A DNA stretch of 64,000 nucleotides from Carya illinoinensis (taxonomy: Eukaryota; Streptophyta; Magnoliopsida; Fagales; Juglandaceae). Shown piece by piece: positions 36,701 to 45,794 of the stretch. Location of the stretch: assembly GCF_018687715.1 (NCBI RefSeq), contig NC_056767.1, forward strand, positions 1 to 64,000, in the 5' to 3' direction. A model generated the notes under the pieces. The model worked only from the letters and a program-made list of their open reading frames with translations. It was not told where the DNA came from and ran no database searches. The position numbers and the translations under genes are program-made. How positions within the stretch are numbered: position 1 is the first letter of the stretch; each line of letters starts with the position of its first letter.

Positions 36701-39700
36701 CTAATCAATGATACAATTGGAACCTCATTGGAACCATTATAAAGAACAAGAACCTCTTCTTCCCAAGCAATATGGAATCTCATACACCACCTACCCTACC
36801 ACACAGTATGGGATATCATACCATCCATCCATAATAGTACTATTACTATCAAAGATATTCCTGGAAATACAAATACACACCTAAAGTGCATGCTAATTGA
36901 ATAAGATTTCAAAATCATCTCAAACTACGAAGCCCAAAATTCAACACCAAATGTCTGTTGGGAGAAAAAGAAAATAAGTGAAATAATAACCACACTAACA
37001 TCTAAGTCAAACAACCAAAATTGTAGACTTGATTTGAAACTAAATTTAACAACTTTCCAAATCATTGATTTGCTTTAACAACTAAATTATAACACATGTA
37101 AGAATTCTTGGTAAAAGCTACTTCAATTGATCCAAGGTAAGGACCTCGTATTGTTCGATGAAAACTTCCAGAAAACTAGAAGCTTAATGGAGTGAACAAT
37201 ACTTTTTTATCGATTATGGTGGGAACAACACGTTACATGCAAAAGTAAAAGAAAAGTACCAGATCAGAGATCTTACAAAAGTAAGTTTACAAATTGAGGT
37301 AGCTTAATATAATACATTAGATCTACTTTACAACAAAAAGTATTTTACAAGTACCATATCAAGCCACATTAGTTTGTAAGCTTTTTTGTGAAAGATCCAG
37401 TTGTAGACCAAACATTTATCAAAGCAAAAAGAAAGATCTGTAGAACACACAACAAAAATAATCAAGAATGGCTAAAGCAAATGTCTTACCTCATTAATTA
37501 TACCATCACCTCCAACACAAATGATACCTGAAAGAAGTACAAAGTTTAACGAATGGGTAAAACAATATAGATGATGAACATAAGCAGCAAGCATAACAAA
37601 ATCAAATCAAATAAAACAGATTGTGATATGATTAGTTGATAGTACCATCAGGACAAGTGTCAATATCAACACTGGATGCAAGTTTTCTAGCATGGCCAGC
37701 AGATGTGGTTTCTTTGACCTCCAATTTAAACCCTGCAAGCTGTCACAGTTTGCACCTCCACATGAATAGTGTTAGAATATAAATTAAATGGCTAAACTGA
37801 CCTCTTCCCATCAGCTTAAGCTTTTGGAACAATTGGTGATTAAAGAAAGAGTACAAACAAAAATTTTCCCAAGAAATTTTTCCTTTTTGTAGAGGATTAA
37901 GGCAACGAACTCCTTTAACCATAAAGGTCAAGTTCCATAGTTTTTATACTTCAATAAAAATAGATGTAGAAAAATATCTGGAGAGCTTAAAAAGGAAAAG
38001 GAAGGAATTAAACAATGATTATTGCCCCAATCCCGCACCTTGAGTAGTTGCTAGCGTGACAAATTATAAGTCAATGTCACGTGCCCACTCCTTACTTGGA
38101 ACCTAGCATGACAACTGGAGCCTCTGCCGTTGTATGTGGCAGTTCTATAATTATATTGATTTAAGGGAACATCTTAGAACAAGGAGTTAGACCTAGACTT
38201 GAAGAATTGGAGACCATATTTCAACTCTAGAAATATGAGGAGAAGCTTGGAGCATTTTTCTGTACAATACTACAGGTTTTGGGGGCCAACAAAGTTTTAT
38301 GTTTGGTCAAGTAGACCAATATTTCCTCTTGCATTTGGCTTTTGGACAAGAATGCTATCCATGACTTACTACTAGTATTGATCTTATTTATGGTTTCACT
38401 AGTTATTTGGGTTTCGGCTTAGTAGATGAAGCCCAAGCAGTCCAAGTCCATTACAAATTATGTGCAAAGATGACAGGCTATTTTCCAGCAACTATTGCTC
38501 TATGGACTGTGTGAGGAAACCATATCTGAGGTGTGATGCCAAGGAAACCAAGATGGGATGATCTTTTTTTTTTTTTTTTTTTTTTGATAAATAATAAGAG
38601 AATTTTATTACCAAGTAAATATACATAGTCCAAGTACACAGAAAGTATATAAGAGAAAACACCAAAATACAAGCTAGAAACTAGAAAAAGCTAAAAGGAA
38701 ATCATGAAGATTATCTCCATTCAATAAATGCTTCCGCGCACTCATTTATAATTTTAGTATTTTAATACAAAACAACTCTATTTATTATAAGAAATCTTTT
38801 TACTTGGTGCTTCCTTTAGAATTAAAAATAAATAAATAAATAAAAAATAAAATATATTTTTAAGTCAGGTTCAATAGTAGTACTCCAGCTCCTGAGAATT
38901 TTTAAAAGTGACTTTATTGTTAATCGTGGGAAGTGGGATGTTACATTATCACCATCATGAATAGCCTCAATCGCATTATTTCTTCGATGAAAGTTCGACA
39001 TGCGGTGAAAAAATTTCAAACACTTGTCACCTTCCTTCAGCCAAAGGACCCGAGATTTTTGCCTCTATGAGATTTCCTCCATTAAAGTGATCTTCTCTAA
39101 TTCATCCACCAGTACTTTTTTTCTCTCCAAACCCTCACCAGATATGTCCCCCGTCAACTCCCTGTCCTCCAAACTCTGCAACTGTTGCATCAAAAGTTTC
39201 CTTTTATTTTCCGTATTCCCAAACTCCTCCACATTCCATTCTTCAAATCTTTTTTTAAAGCTTTAAGTTTACTGGCCAGTACAAAGCTCGGGGTACCAGA
39301 AAAAGAGTACGAAGACCACCACAACCTCACCCTATCCACAAAACCTTCATCCTCCAACCACATATTTTCAAATTTAAAGTACCTATGCCCTCTCATAATG
39401 CGCCCACATTCCAACATTATACGATAATGGTCAGAACACATTCTTGGGTAACCTTTTCTGGCTCAAATCAGGAAAACAAACTTCCCAAGAAATCGAAACC
39501 AGAAATCTGTCCAGCCTCTAGACCATGCTCTTCCATTGGACCACGTAAAATCCCCACCAACCATCGGTAAATTGATCAAATCAAGCTCAAAAATCAGATC
39601 TGAAAAAGTATTCATGGCCTGAGAGAAATAATTATCCTCCACTCGCTCAAACTTTGTAATGTTGAAATCCCCACCAAAGCACCACAGAACATCCCAACAG

Positions 39701-42644
39701 CAGCTAACCCCCGCTATTTCCTCCCATAAAATTCTCCTAACATTACCCACATTAGGACCATAATATCAAGCAAAGCCCATTCAAATCCATCATCCACACT
39801 CTTGAATCGACAAGCCACCATAAATTCTCACACATAATCTATCATCTAAATCAACCCATCCCACACAATGAAAACTCCATAAACTGTTAATGATTGTTTG
39901 ATTAACCATTTTCAGCTTGGTTTCTAAAAATTAAAGTGTCGTCTGCAAAAAGAAGGTGTGAGACTTTTATGCTGCCCCGAGACTCATCTCCCACCAAAAA
40001 TCCCGACAAGAATCTCCCATCCACTGACGCTTCAATCATTCTACTCAAAGCATCCATAACTAGAACAAAAAGAAAAGGAGACCAAGGTGTGATGATTATG
40101 CTTGAAAATTCACATTTATTTTTCACTAAAATTTTCTAGCAAACCCCATAAATCTAGACCTAATCATTTTTTAAACCCCACTCTTCAAATCCCTAAAACA
40201 CCCAATCCTTGCAACTGTTCACAGCATTCTTCACGCAGCGTTTGTGCTACATCATTTTTGGCGTTGAACATGTCTACAACTTGGGGAATATCACATAGAG
40301 GAAGACTGATATGACAAATAGTGAAGTAGTAATGTCTCAGTGAGAGATGAGAAGTTTTTTCAAAATAATGGCGCGACACCACATCCTTGCTACTCGATTA
40401 AACAATCTGGAAAGTTAAGTCTCAAACTATAGTCATATGCAGAGAAACATCTGGAGGTGACAGTAATGGAGAGAACCAGGAAAATCAAGGAGGTCAACAG
40501 GCAACAGACAGGGCAGCAGACAAACCCTCAAATGACACAATTTAGGGCTCCCCAGGGCCATGATTTACCCCAAAGTCCTAGGTTCCCAAATAAGGTAAGT
40601 CCTATGATGTATCGTTATTGGCTTTCTTCTATTGAAGAATAATTTGATACAACAGATGACCAGAAAGGGTCTGGAAAAAAATGTGGTGCAGAAGAAGAGA
40701 TTAGAAGATTGGGTGGGACAGCCACCTTTTTTTTTTTTTTTTATAAGGAAAATTGGGACAGCCACCTACAAGCACATGGCAAGAGATGAAAGCAAAACTT
40801 TGTGATAAATTGTGCACATTAGCATGATAAATTGTATGAGAAATTAGGGAATTTAAAACAGGGCAGCATGACACTGGTGGAATATATGCAGAAATTTGAC
40901 TCCGACTCAAAGTCAATTGTGGAATCCCCACCAAACACTAGCTCGGTTCAAAACTAGTGTTCTGCTAATGGAAGCCCCATGTGTGAAGGAAATGATTGAA
41001 GATGTTATTGATCACCAACTTGTGTCAGCTAATGGAGGTGGCTATTAAAGGTATCTCATCAAATGGAAGGGGAATCCAATTTTTTACGTACTTGGGCCAC
41101 TGATGATGAGTTCCAATGCCTTCACCCCTCGACCTCTATGAACAATGAGGCTTTAACTTGCCAGGGTCAAGTTTTCTCAAGCCAAGAAGATATTATGGAG
41201 ACAAGTGGTAGCAGCCTTATAAAGTTAATAAAAGGCATGGAAGAGATTCTTCCAAGGTCCAAGCTTTATTTTTGGCATTATGTTAGATGATGAGGAGCCT
41301 ACTTGGGAGCTTGCATAGTTTAATTTGAGTCTAACTGAATTTGTTTATGTATTTTGACTTATTATCAGTATTGGATTTAAATTATGGGTTCCACTAGTTA
41401 TTTGGGTTTGGGGTTGGTAGTTGAAGCCCAAGGAGTCCAAGTCCATCAGGGTTAGGAAACTTTTGCTAGATTTTCTTTTACATGCATAGTTTGCACTAAA
41501 ATATTAATAACCGATCTTACTTATCCAGTATACATATCGTGTGTGTGTGTGCGCGCACACGCGTGCACTCATGTGAATGACCTATCTCAACAATCAGCAG
41601 AAACGATCAGCATTTTGGAGGTGCAGGTTAAATTATTGGTTTATGACATACCTTAAATATTGGTTCCACGATGCCATGGAAAACTTTACTAGAACGACCA
41701 CGTCCAGAGCGCGGGTTTAATATCACAAGCATTTTCGGTGGATTCTTACATTTGAAGAGTAATTCGGGAGGAGTATCGGGTGGGAGTAATTCTGAAGAAG
41801 CCTGCTTCTTTGAAGAAACCAAAGGGTGTGGTAAACAATTTACAAAACACTGCTGATCTGCAAATCCAGCAACCCATCCAACTGCTTCTTCCATGGTAGG
41901 AGCGAAGAAGCGAAAATCCTTGCGACTTCTTCGTGATTTGATAAGACAAGAGAGGCCACATGAACCCTTCTTTAATGGATATGAATGTACAGTAAAATGC
42001 CTGAGACCAACATTGTAGGAAACCTGACAAAGTCATTGAAGGGAACTTTTGAGTCCAGCATGCCAAAGCTGAAAGAGAGCTACAAGTTCATAAAATCATT
42101 TGTACTCGAATCTACTGGCATGGAAGAAAGAGCTTACAGATACAACGTCATCAAGATTCAGTATGTGAGAACTCCAAACTAAAGCCCTGCTGGTAAGCTT
42201 GGCATCGACGGCTTCTTGGCTGGTAATATCAGTAGTAGAGGTTTGCTGTGCATGAGTAGTATTCTCAGAAGAGGTCTTCCTTTTATCCCAAACCAGCTTT
42301 CCGGAGAAGACCGCACATCCCAACAAATCAGACTTCTCATCTCCTCCTGCAGCTGCGGGTCCTCCAATGTCAATCCTGTGCTCGAAGGTCTTGGCTTTGT
42401 CCGGGTCATCAGCAGGAGCTGCTGGGGCGGTGCCACCGGCACTGACCTCGCTGCTACGGCGTGTAGAAGCCTTGGCCTTGTTACGTTTCTCGGGGAAGAC
42501 AATAGGGGAGGAATGCTGGCCCCCCGTGGCTATTTGGGAACACAAACCCAAGCGCCTCAGAGACTGTTGAGGAGTAATCAGTCTCAAAGACGATGGCGTA
42601 TTAACACTATTGCTATGCCTGGAAAGACTCGCACTCTTCTGCAT
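21567..42644 (-). CDS. LCBK1: Sphingoid long-chain base kinase, LCBK1-like (8 exons)
   Basis: Exons on the minus strand in order: 42644-42138, 42023-41652, 37739-37646, 37527-37490, 33908-33762, 31757-31658, 23407-22467 and 21716-21567. All junctions are GT-AG and phases close to give 782 residues (Arabidopsis LCBK1 is about 760). The enzyme phosphorylates sphingoid bases such as sphinganine to the signalling phosphates. Residues 1-169 are a low-complexity Ser/Thr/Ala-rich leader. The DAGK-type catalytic domain begins near residue 265 with [14 protein letters not shown] (272-278 is NPRSGRG), has the nucleotide-binding GGDG at 330-333, and [12 protein letters not shown] shortly after. [19 protein letters not shown] follows. 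The large exon 7 has a plant-specific acidic/Trp-rich linker ([14 protein letters not shown]), and the conserved GIDGELF motif lies in exon 8. Introns 2, 4, 5 and 6 hold many transposons, which makes the gene 21 kb. Confidence 0.93.
21793..22117 (+). mobile_element. MITE copy 5 in LCBK1 intron 7
   Basis: Terminal inverted repeats GGGTCCCACGTTTGGAACTT and (reverse of) AACATCCAAACGGGGTCC, flanked on both sides by TAA. The TAA duplication suggests a PIF/Harbinger (Tourist-like) origin. Confidence 0.82.
22467..23407 (-). CDS. LCBK1: LCBK1 exon 7
   Basis: 941 nt. Acceptor TTGTTGTAG then TATTGGAACTT ([17 protein letters not shown]); donor AAG|GTAAGG after YVEYVK. It has the Ser/Thr-rich linker with [18 protein letters not shown], then the C-terminal half of the kinase ([42 protein letters not shown]). 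Confidence 0.93.
24710..24816 (-). mobile_element. Tiny 5'-truncated LINE tail insertion
   Basis: A T16 run then AATCGGTAAAAAGGATTTTATTGATCG..AGGCAAAAGCCCAAGTACACGGG, the conserved LINE 3' end in reverse. The flanks CTTCAAACTT (24700-24709 and 24817-24826) are a 10-bp TSD. Only about 100 bp of the element was inserted. Confidence 0.8.
27174..27296 (-). mobile_element. 123-bp LINE tail nested in LINE B
   Basis: Reverse LINE 3' end (TTTTTTTGATAAGTAAAAGATAAATATTATTGATC) inside the LINE B endonuclease region, flanked by the 14-bp duplication ATCACTCGCTTTCC (27160-27173 and 27297-27310). Removing it rejoins GGDFNI with the following endonuclease sequence. Confidence 0.88.
28630..29567 (-). mobile_element. 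938-bp 5'-truncated LINE nested in LINE B RT
   Basis: Reverse-oriented LINE 3' part: T-run, tail, and a 188-codon zf-RVT reading frame at 28730-29293 ([40 protein letters not shown]). It splits the LINE B reverse transcriptase exactly after AYDH. The flanks GAAAAAGCATATGACCAT (28612-28629) and GAAAAAGCACATGACCAT (29568-29585) are an 18-bp TSD with one change. Confidence 0.92.
31658..31757 (-). CDS. LCBK1: LCBK1 exon 6
   Basis: 100 nt, [15 protein letters not shown] to SYFGFVSD, phase 1 end at GATG|GTAAAC. Acceptor TTTCAG. Confidence 0.92.
31931..33450 (-). mobile_element. LINE C fragment in LCBK1 intron 5
   Basis: Reverse LINE 3' portion beginning at a decayed tail (CGAAGAATTTATTAGAAAACAC). 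The zf-RVT C-terminus is readable on the minus strand ([19 protein letters not shown] at 32213-32458, then [19 protein letters not shown]). The right (5') border is unclear, so the end is approximate. Confidence 0.65.
32058..32162 (-). mobile_element. 105-bp LINE tail nested in LINE C
   Basis: TTTTTTTGTTATCGGTAAACAAAATTTTATCGATC..GGCAAAAGCCCAGGTATACATG, flanked by GATACAAGAAAATCATGAAAACT (32035-32057) and GATACAAGAAATTCATGGAAACT (32163-32185), a 23-bp TSD with two mismatches. Confidence 0.83.
33762..33908 (-). CDS. LCBK1: LCBK1 exon 5
   Basis: 49 codons, [14 protein letters not shown] through [13 protein letters not shown] to AIVK. Acceptor TATGCAG, donor AAG|GTAACA, both phases 0. Confidence 0.93.
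34191..34654 (-). mobile_element. TRIM element 2 in LCBK1 intron 4
   Basis: Two 179-bp direct repeats (34191-34369 and 34476-34654) starting TGTAA.GCCCCATGGG and ending ..TCACA, around a ~106-bp core. Next to the right repeat the core ends in GGCTCTCATAGCA, a decayed reverse of the TGGTATCAGAGC initiator-tRNA-Met binding site. The element is therefore an LTR retrotransposon in miniature lying on the minus strand. Flanks CTAGG/CTAAG may be the 5-bp TSD. It encodes nothing. Confidence 0.85.
34990..35130 (-). mobile_element. Decayed LINE tail fragment
   Basis: Reverse LINE 3'-end words (GCAAGCACTAAGGAGTATACAGGGAATACAAAC, ACACCCAGTTACAAGTTAGAAGCTAGAAAGTCATGAA) without clear duplication. Confidence 0.45.
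35160..35690 (+). mobile_element. LINE zf-RVT fragment, plus strand
   Basis: Broken frames resemble the C-terminal LINE ORF2 region ([21 protein letters not shown] near 35380-35435, then LTLDN, CYVC-like words). Several stops and frameshifts. Opposite orientation to the preceding tail. Confidence 0.5.
35705..36165. mobile_element. MITE copy 6 in LCBK1 intron 4, split by a SINE
   Basis: Well-preserved copy: GGCCCCGTTTGGATAGTGA left end and TCACTATCCAAACCGCACC right end, TTA on both sides (35702-35704, 36166-36168). A SINE interrupts it at 35830. Without the SINE it is about 200 bp. Confidence 0.88.
35830..36074 (+). mobile_element. tRNA-derived SINE copy 2, nested in MITE 6
   Basis: Head CCCCAAGGGGTTGGCCCAAGTGGTAAAGG with an A-box-like TGGCCCAAGTGG, and a B-box-like GGTTCAACATT about 50 bp on, as in tRNA-derived SINEs. 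The flanks AATAATAATATTAAAAAA (35812-35829 and 36075-36092) are an 18-bp duplication made of MITE sequence. Its 3' half (CCGGGATTGCAGGGGTGGGTCC..GACATC) differs from the other two copies, so it may be a subfamily. Confidence 0.85.
36372..36820 (-). mobile_element. TRIM element 3 in LCBK1 intron 4
   Basis: Direct repeats 36372-36545 and 36648-36820 (TGTAA.GCCTCAAGGGAGGCTCAAG..GGATATCA.A) around a ~102-bp core. ACTCTGATACCA at 36634-36645 is the reverse of a tRNA-iMet primer-binding site, two bases from the right repeat, so the element reads on the minus strand. Same family as TRIM 2. TSD unclear (CCAGC/CCATC). Confidence 0.88.
36821..37489. other. LCBK1 intron 4, unassigned part
   Basis: AT-rich intron sequence between TRIM 3 and exon 4. 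Nothing recognised. Confidence 0.5.
37490..37527 (-). CDS. LCBK1: LCBK1 exon 4 (GGDG microexon)
   Basis: Only 38 nt, yet it carries the nucleotide-binding signature: [16 protein letters not shown] at residues 330-333. Acceptor CTTTCAG, donor GAG|GTAAGA. Confidence 0.92.
37646..37739 (-). CDS. LCBK1: LCBK1 exon 3
   Basis: 94 nt. Acceptor GTGACAG then CTTGCAGGG ([20 protein letters not shown]); ends in phase 1 at CCTGATG|GTACTA. Choosing the AG seven bases downstream would shift the frame. Confidence 0.9.
37740..38560. other. LCBK1 intron 2, distal part, no gene
   Basis: AT-rich, with an LTR-like direct repeat at 38373-38452 discussed under findings. The 62-codon ORF at 37743-37931 is unsupported. 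Confidence 0.45.
38562..40140 (-). mobile_element. Rearranged LINE fragment (LINE E) in LCBK1 intron 2
   Basis: T23 run and LINE tail (GATAAATAATAAGAGAATTTTATTACC) on the reverse strand. Then endonuclease pieces on the minus strand ([47 protein letters not shown]). Further upstream in transcription order is an RT piece ([29 protein letters not shown] at 39902-40126). RT before endonuclease is the wrong order, so two copies or a rearrangement are joined here. Confidence 0.75.
40380..41060 (+). pseudogene. Ty3/gypsy gag fragment
   Basis: Broken frames match chromovirus gag: [13 protein letters not shown] near 40780, then [13 protein letters not shown] near 40904-40940. A Gln/Pro-rich stretch precedes it. 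Several stops; a 27-bp LINE tail interrupts it at 40727. Confidence 0.6.
40727..40753 (-). mobile_element. 27-bp micro-insertion of a LINE tail
   Basis: T16-17 plus ATAAGGAAAAT, flanked by the 13-bp duplication TGGGACAGCCACC (40714-40726 and 40754-40766). Reads as an extreme 5' truncation in which only the poly-A and about ten bases of LINE were copied. Confidence 0.75.
41531..41567. repeat. Alternating purine-pyrimidine tract (GT/GC/CA)
   Basis: GTGTGTGTGTGCGCGCACACGCGTGCAC, partly self-complementary, about 85-120 bp from the LCBK1 exon 2 donor inside intron 2. Such tracts can adopt Z-DNA or cruciform structure. Confidence 0.8.
41652..42023 (-). CDS. LCBK1: LCBK1 exon 2
   Basis: 124 codons, residues 170-293. 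Acceptor TTTGTCAG before GTTTCCTAC ([16 protein letters not shown]); donor AAG|GTATGT. Contains the first catalytic-domain motif [12 protein letters not shown] nearer AG would give a wrong frame and was not used. Confidence 0.92.
42138..42644 (-). CDS. LCBK1: LCBK1 exon 1 (N-terminus)
   Basis: 169 codons from ATG at 42644 ([13 protein letters not shown]) to NLDDVVS, donor GTAAGC, phase 0. An upstream in-frame non-ATG extension is 5' UTR. GC-rich compared with its surroundings. Confidence 0.88.
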
Positions 42645-43250
42645 ATCTCCCTTTTGTGCTCGGATTTTATTTGTACTCTTACAAACAAACAGGGAATAAA
42701 TATAATCGATACACGGCAAACGATGAGTTTTATCTTACATGAGCTGCATATAAGCAGACAATGATGGTGAAAATTATTCAATCCCAAAAAGAGACCCACC
42801 GATGGCACAAAAGAGCAGATCAGCCTACATAAATTTAAACTCATTTCTTTAAAATTGAAATTAGGAAAGGGAAAAAAACAAAAGATCACTATACATTAAG
42901 GCACCAAGCATAATGAATTGAAATGAAGATACATGGGGATGAGATGCATGGAAAACCAAGGAGATCGATCAGATCGAGGGCAACTCGATAAGAGAAATTG
43001 AGAGATAAGGAATCAAGAAAAAGAAAACCAAGGAGGAGGAGAAGGGAAAAAAAAGAAAAGAAAAGAAAGAAGACTTACACACAGAGAGAGATGAATAGCA
43101 GATCCTAGTCACCGGAAGCTCCTGAGGATGCTATAGGTACCGTAATGTCTTACATGGGCAATGGCAGACGATGAATGAAAATAAGATATGCCAAAAGTCG
43201 CAGAGAAAGACTGAACCTAAGGGAGATGGGGGCCCTCTATCGGGTTATTC
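42645..43250 (-). promoter_or_regulatory. LCBK1 5' UTR with probable leader intron
   Basis: A leader exon is likely from about 43250 to 43079, ending at TCTCTGTGT|GTAAGT (donor 43078). The intron is CT-rich (43033-43070 on the minus strand) and would rejoin shortly upstream of the ATG at 42644, perhaps at the AG in GTTTGTAAG near 42676. Inferred from splice-site quality only. Confidence 0.5.
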
Positions 43251-43280
43251 ATAATTTCATTTACTCGTTGTAGTCCAGGC

Positions 43281-43290
43281 AATATATAAG
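43281..43290 (-). promoter_or_regulatory. TATA box of LCBK1
   Basis: CTTATATATT on the minus strand, about 30 bp ahead of the proposed leader exon and about 640 bp upstream of the start codon. Confidence 0.5.
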
Positions 43291-44293
43291 CTCTACCAAG
43301 TTTTATTTTATTTTTACCTACTTCTTTATTTATTTATTTATCTATCTTGGCTACTACTTTTTTTTTTTCTTTTTTTTTTTTGAGCAACTACTTCATTTAT
43401 CTTTTTTTTTTATGGAAGACTACTTCATTTATCTGAAAGAACAAGATGATATTATATTGTAAAATCGAATGAGGACTATGAATCCCTCTAAGGAATTTTC
43501 ATACTATTCCAAATATTTACGTAGCTAAGACAAATAAAGAATATTGATAAGATAACCCCTTGCCTTTCTAAAAAAAAAAAAACGAGTGGAACCACGTAAA
43601 AATTCATATTTATCGAATTATTATAATATTGTTGTGTATTTTTCGCTTTAAAATCATTTATTCAAATTTTCAATGTCACTGGTTTAAAGCCATTGATCCA
43701 AAAATAAAGTCGGAGAGAAATTTTGAATTGAAAAAATAAGAAGGTAAAATAGAAAAAGATGGGTACACGGGCAAATTTCAGAGTCCAAAAATTCGGCCAG
43801 TAAATAAATAGTGCATTGATCTTGCCCTCCGTAATTTTGGGTTGTGAAATTTGGAGTCACGGTTCCTTGGCAAAAATACAATCAAAGACATGGGTAACAC
43901 TAGAGCCATCCTTCATCTCCCTCTACCAGACCTACCTGGTTAGATTTTATTTTCGGCATCCTGTTTGTATCTTTTGTTTTTTTGTTTTTTGTTTCTTTGT
44001 TTTGCGAAAATAAAGCCTGATCTGCTACTTGAGTGTTACCTCTGAACTACACGCGTTGCCAACAAAATTAGAAATTGTCGATCTTCAAGCTAGAACAGGT
44101 GGTATCGACAACAGACCGATGTGTGAAGCTGTCATGCGCGTCCTGCATATCCAGCCCTCCAACAGCAACACACTGCACTGCCCACCTCAACAACATTTGC
44201 TCTCCAAGAAGCGTCAATAGGAACTGCTCGTCAATCGATGTGTGCACCACGTGTGCCTACCCAGAGCTCCATTCTCCCTAGGTGCCCTCCTAT
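43291..44293. other. Intergenic DNA, nothing recognised
   Basis: T-rich low-complexity stretches (43355-43420) and short unsupported ORFs near 43684-44281. Confidence 0.5.
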
Positions 44294-44391
44294 GCAAAGC
44301 AAACTGATTCCGCTATCTTCTTCCGTTCATCCTTTCCTCTAAGCAAAGCAAACTGATTCCGCTATCTTCTTCCGTTCATCCTTTCCTCTAA
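44294..44391. repeat. Perfect 49-bp tandem duplication
   Basis: GCAAAGCAAACTGATTCCGC..CCTTTCCTCTAA occurs twice head to tail (44294-44342, 44343-44391) without a mismatch that I can see. Confidence 0.93.
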
Positions 44392-44741
44392 GACCACAAT
44401 CATCATACTTCTCTCCAAAGGAGTTTGAGAACTACAATATTGGATTTCATACTAACAGCCACCAAGCTACACCAATAGCACCAGCACAGCACTACATTGG
44501 ACCCTATTGCCCTACTTCCTAAAATAGGTTAGCAGTTCACTTTCCGTTGCAGCTCAGAGAAGAGCCCACCACCAATCAAGGTAATCCTTCTCTTGGCATT
44601 GCGCCTGGAGAGAAATGGGAGTGGACTCAATAGAGTTTATTTCAAATTTTTATTTTTTCTTTTTTTGCAGTTACAGTTTTAAAAATTTCATTTCCTTTTA
44701 TCTTTTGTAGTTTAGTTAAACTTAATTTGGAGCCCTATTGG

Positions 44742-44895
44742 GATAAGAAATTATTTGTATAAGTATCAAATAGACAAATATCATATAAGTCCTTGTAAAA
44801 AAGTAAACATCACCTTAAAAAAGTGTAAAAAAACTATTCTTTATCAATGGGATCCACTTTTTTACAAATAGCTTTTATAAGTCTTATGTATTTGG
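44742..44895. mobile_element. Possible small MITE
   Basis: ATATAAGTCCTTGTAAAAAAGT in the left half and ACTTTTTTACAAATAGCTTTTATAAGTCTTAT in the right half form an inverted repeat of about 150 bp overall. No TSD established. Confidence 0.4.
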
Positions 44896-44954
44896 GACTT
44901 GTACCTAGCATTACTTGATTACGATATCTTTCTTCTTTTTAATTTTTTTAATTT

Positions 44955-45085
44955 TAGATTGTGTTCGGTAAGTGAAATAGTGTCATACTATTTCGTTATT
45001 ATTTATAAACAGTTAATTATTATTCATAAACTATTCATTATTATTCACAAATCATTTAAAATCATCTCAGCATCCAAATGTAAAA
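44955..45085. mobile_element. Decayed GTTTGGATA-family MITE fragment
   Basis: Family-like words (TGTGTTCGGTAAGTGAAATAG, TCATTTAAAATCATCTCAGCATCCAAATG) with a degenerated interior of repeated TATTATTYATAAAC. Confidence 0.4.
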
Positions 45086-45794
45086 TAAGTTTGTACCAAA
45101 AATTAAAAAAACAATCCAAATGTATTGAATTTTCTCCCTAATGTTCAACGCTTCAAGGACACTCTAGAGTTTATCTCATACGACGAGAGTAAATGCAAAT
45201 GGGCCGGCAGAGCATTGTCATTATTTTATCTGTATGCATATGCAAACATATATTTGCATAACTAATCATTAAATTGATTACATTAGATTATGTATATATA
45301 AATTTATGGATATCTATGAACAGTAACTTTGCATCTTTACAGGTGTTGTTCAATCTTCAAATCCTATTTTATTAATTTCTTCTCTCTCCTCCCACTCTCT
45401 CTCTCTCTCTCAATAGTAAAAAATTGGTGTTTTTGAACACGGGTTAAATGATAGAATTTATAGTGGGTGCTAATTGTAAAATATTAAAAAAATAGTTTTA
45501 GGAAAAAAATTAATAATAATAAAATTTATTTTTATTTTGGTTCAAAGATATATAATCCAATGTGAGAGTTTTTCTTGAATGGCAAAATCAATCTCTAAAA
45601 CATGTGATTTTACACATGCATATAGATAAACCAATGCTAATGCTCTTACAAGTCATTGCAATTTAGACTAAAATCAAATTTAATGCATGAAAATTACTAG
45701 CTCATTTTAGGCTGCATTTGTATGCTAAAGTGATGTTAGATCATTTGAACTAATATGTAAATAGTAAAGTTTTGAAGTCTAGAAGTGGAGAAGA
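45086..45794. other. Intergenic DNA, nothing recognised
   Basis: AT-rich, with a short CT microsatellite near 45397-45411. No gene seen. Confidence 0.5.

Noticed and set aside
42179..42764. ORFs of 107 and 182 codons overlapping LCBK1 exon 1
   Set aside because: Other frames of a GC-rich exon; the LCBK1 frame splices correctly.
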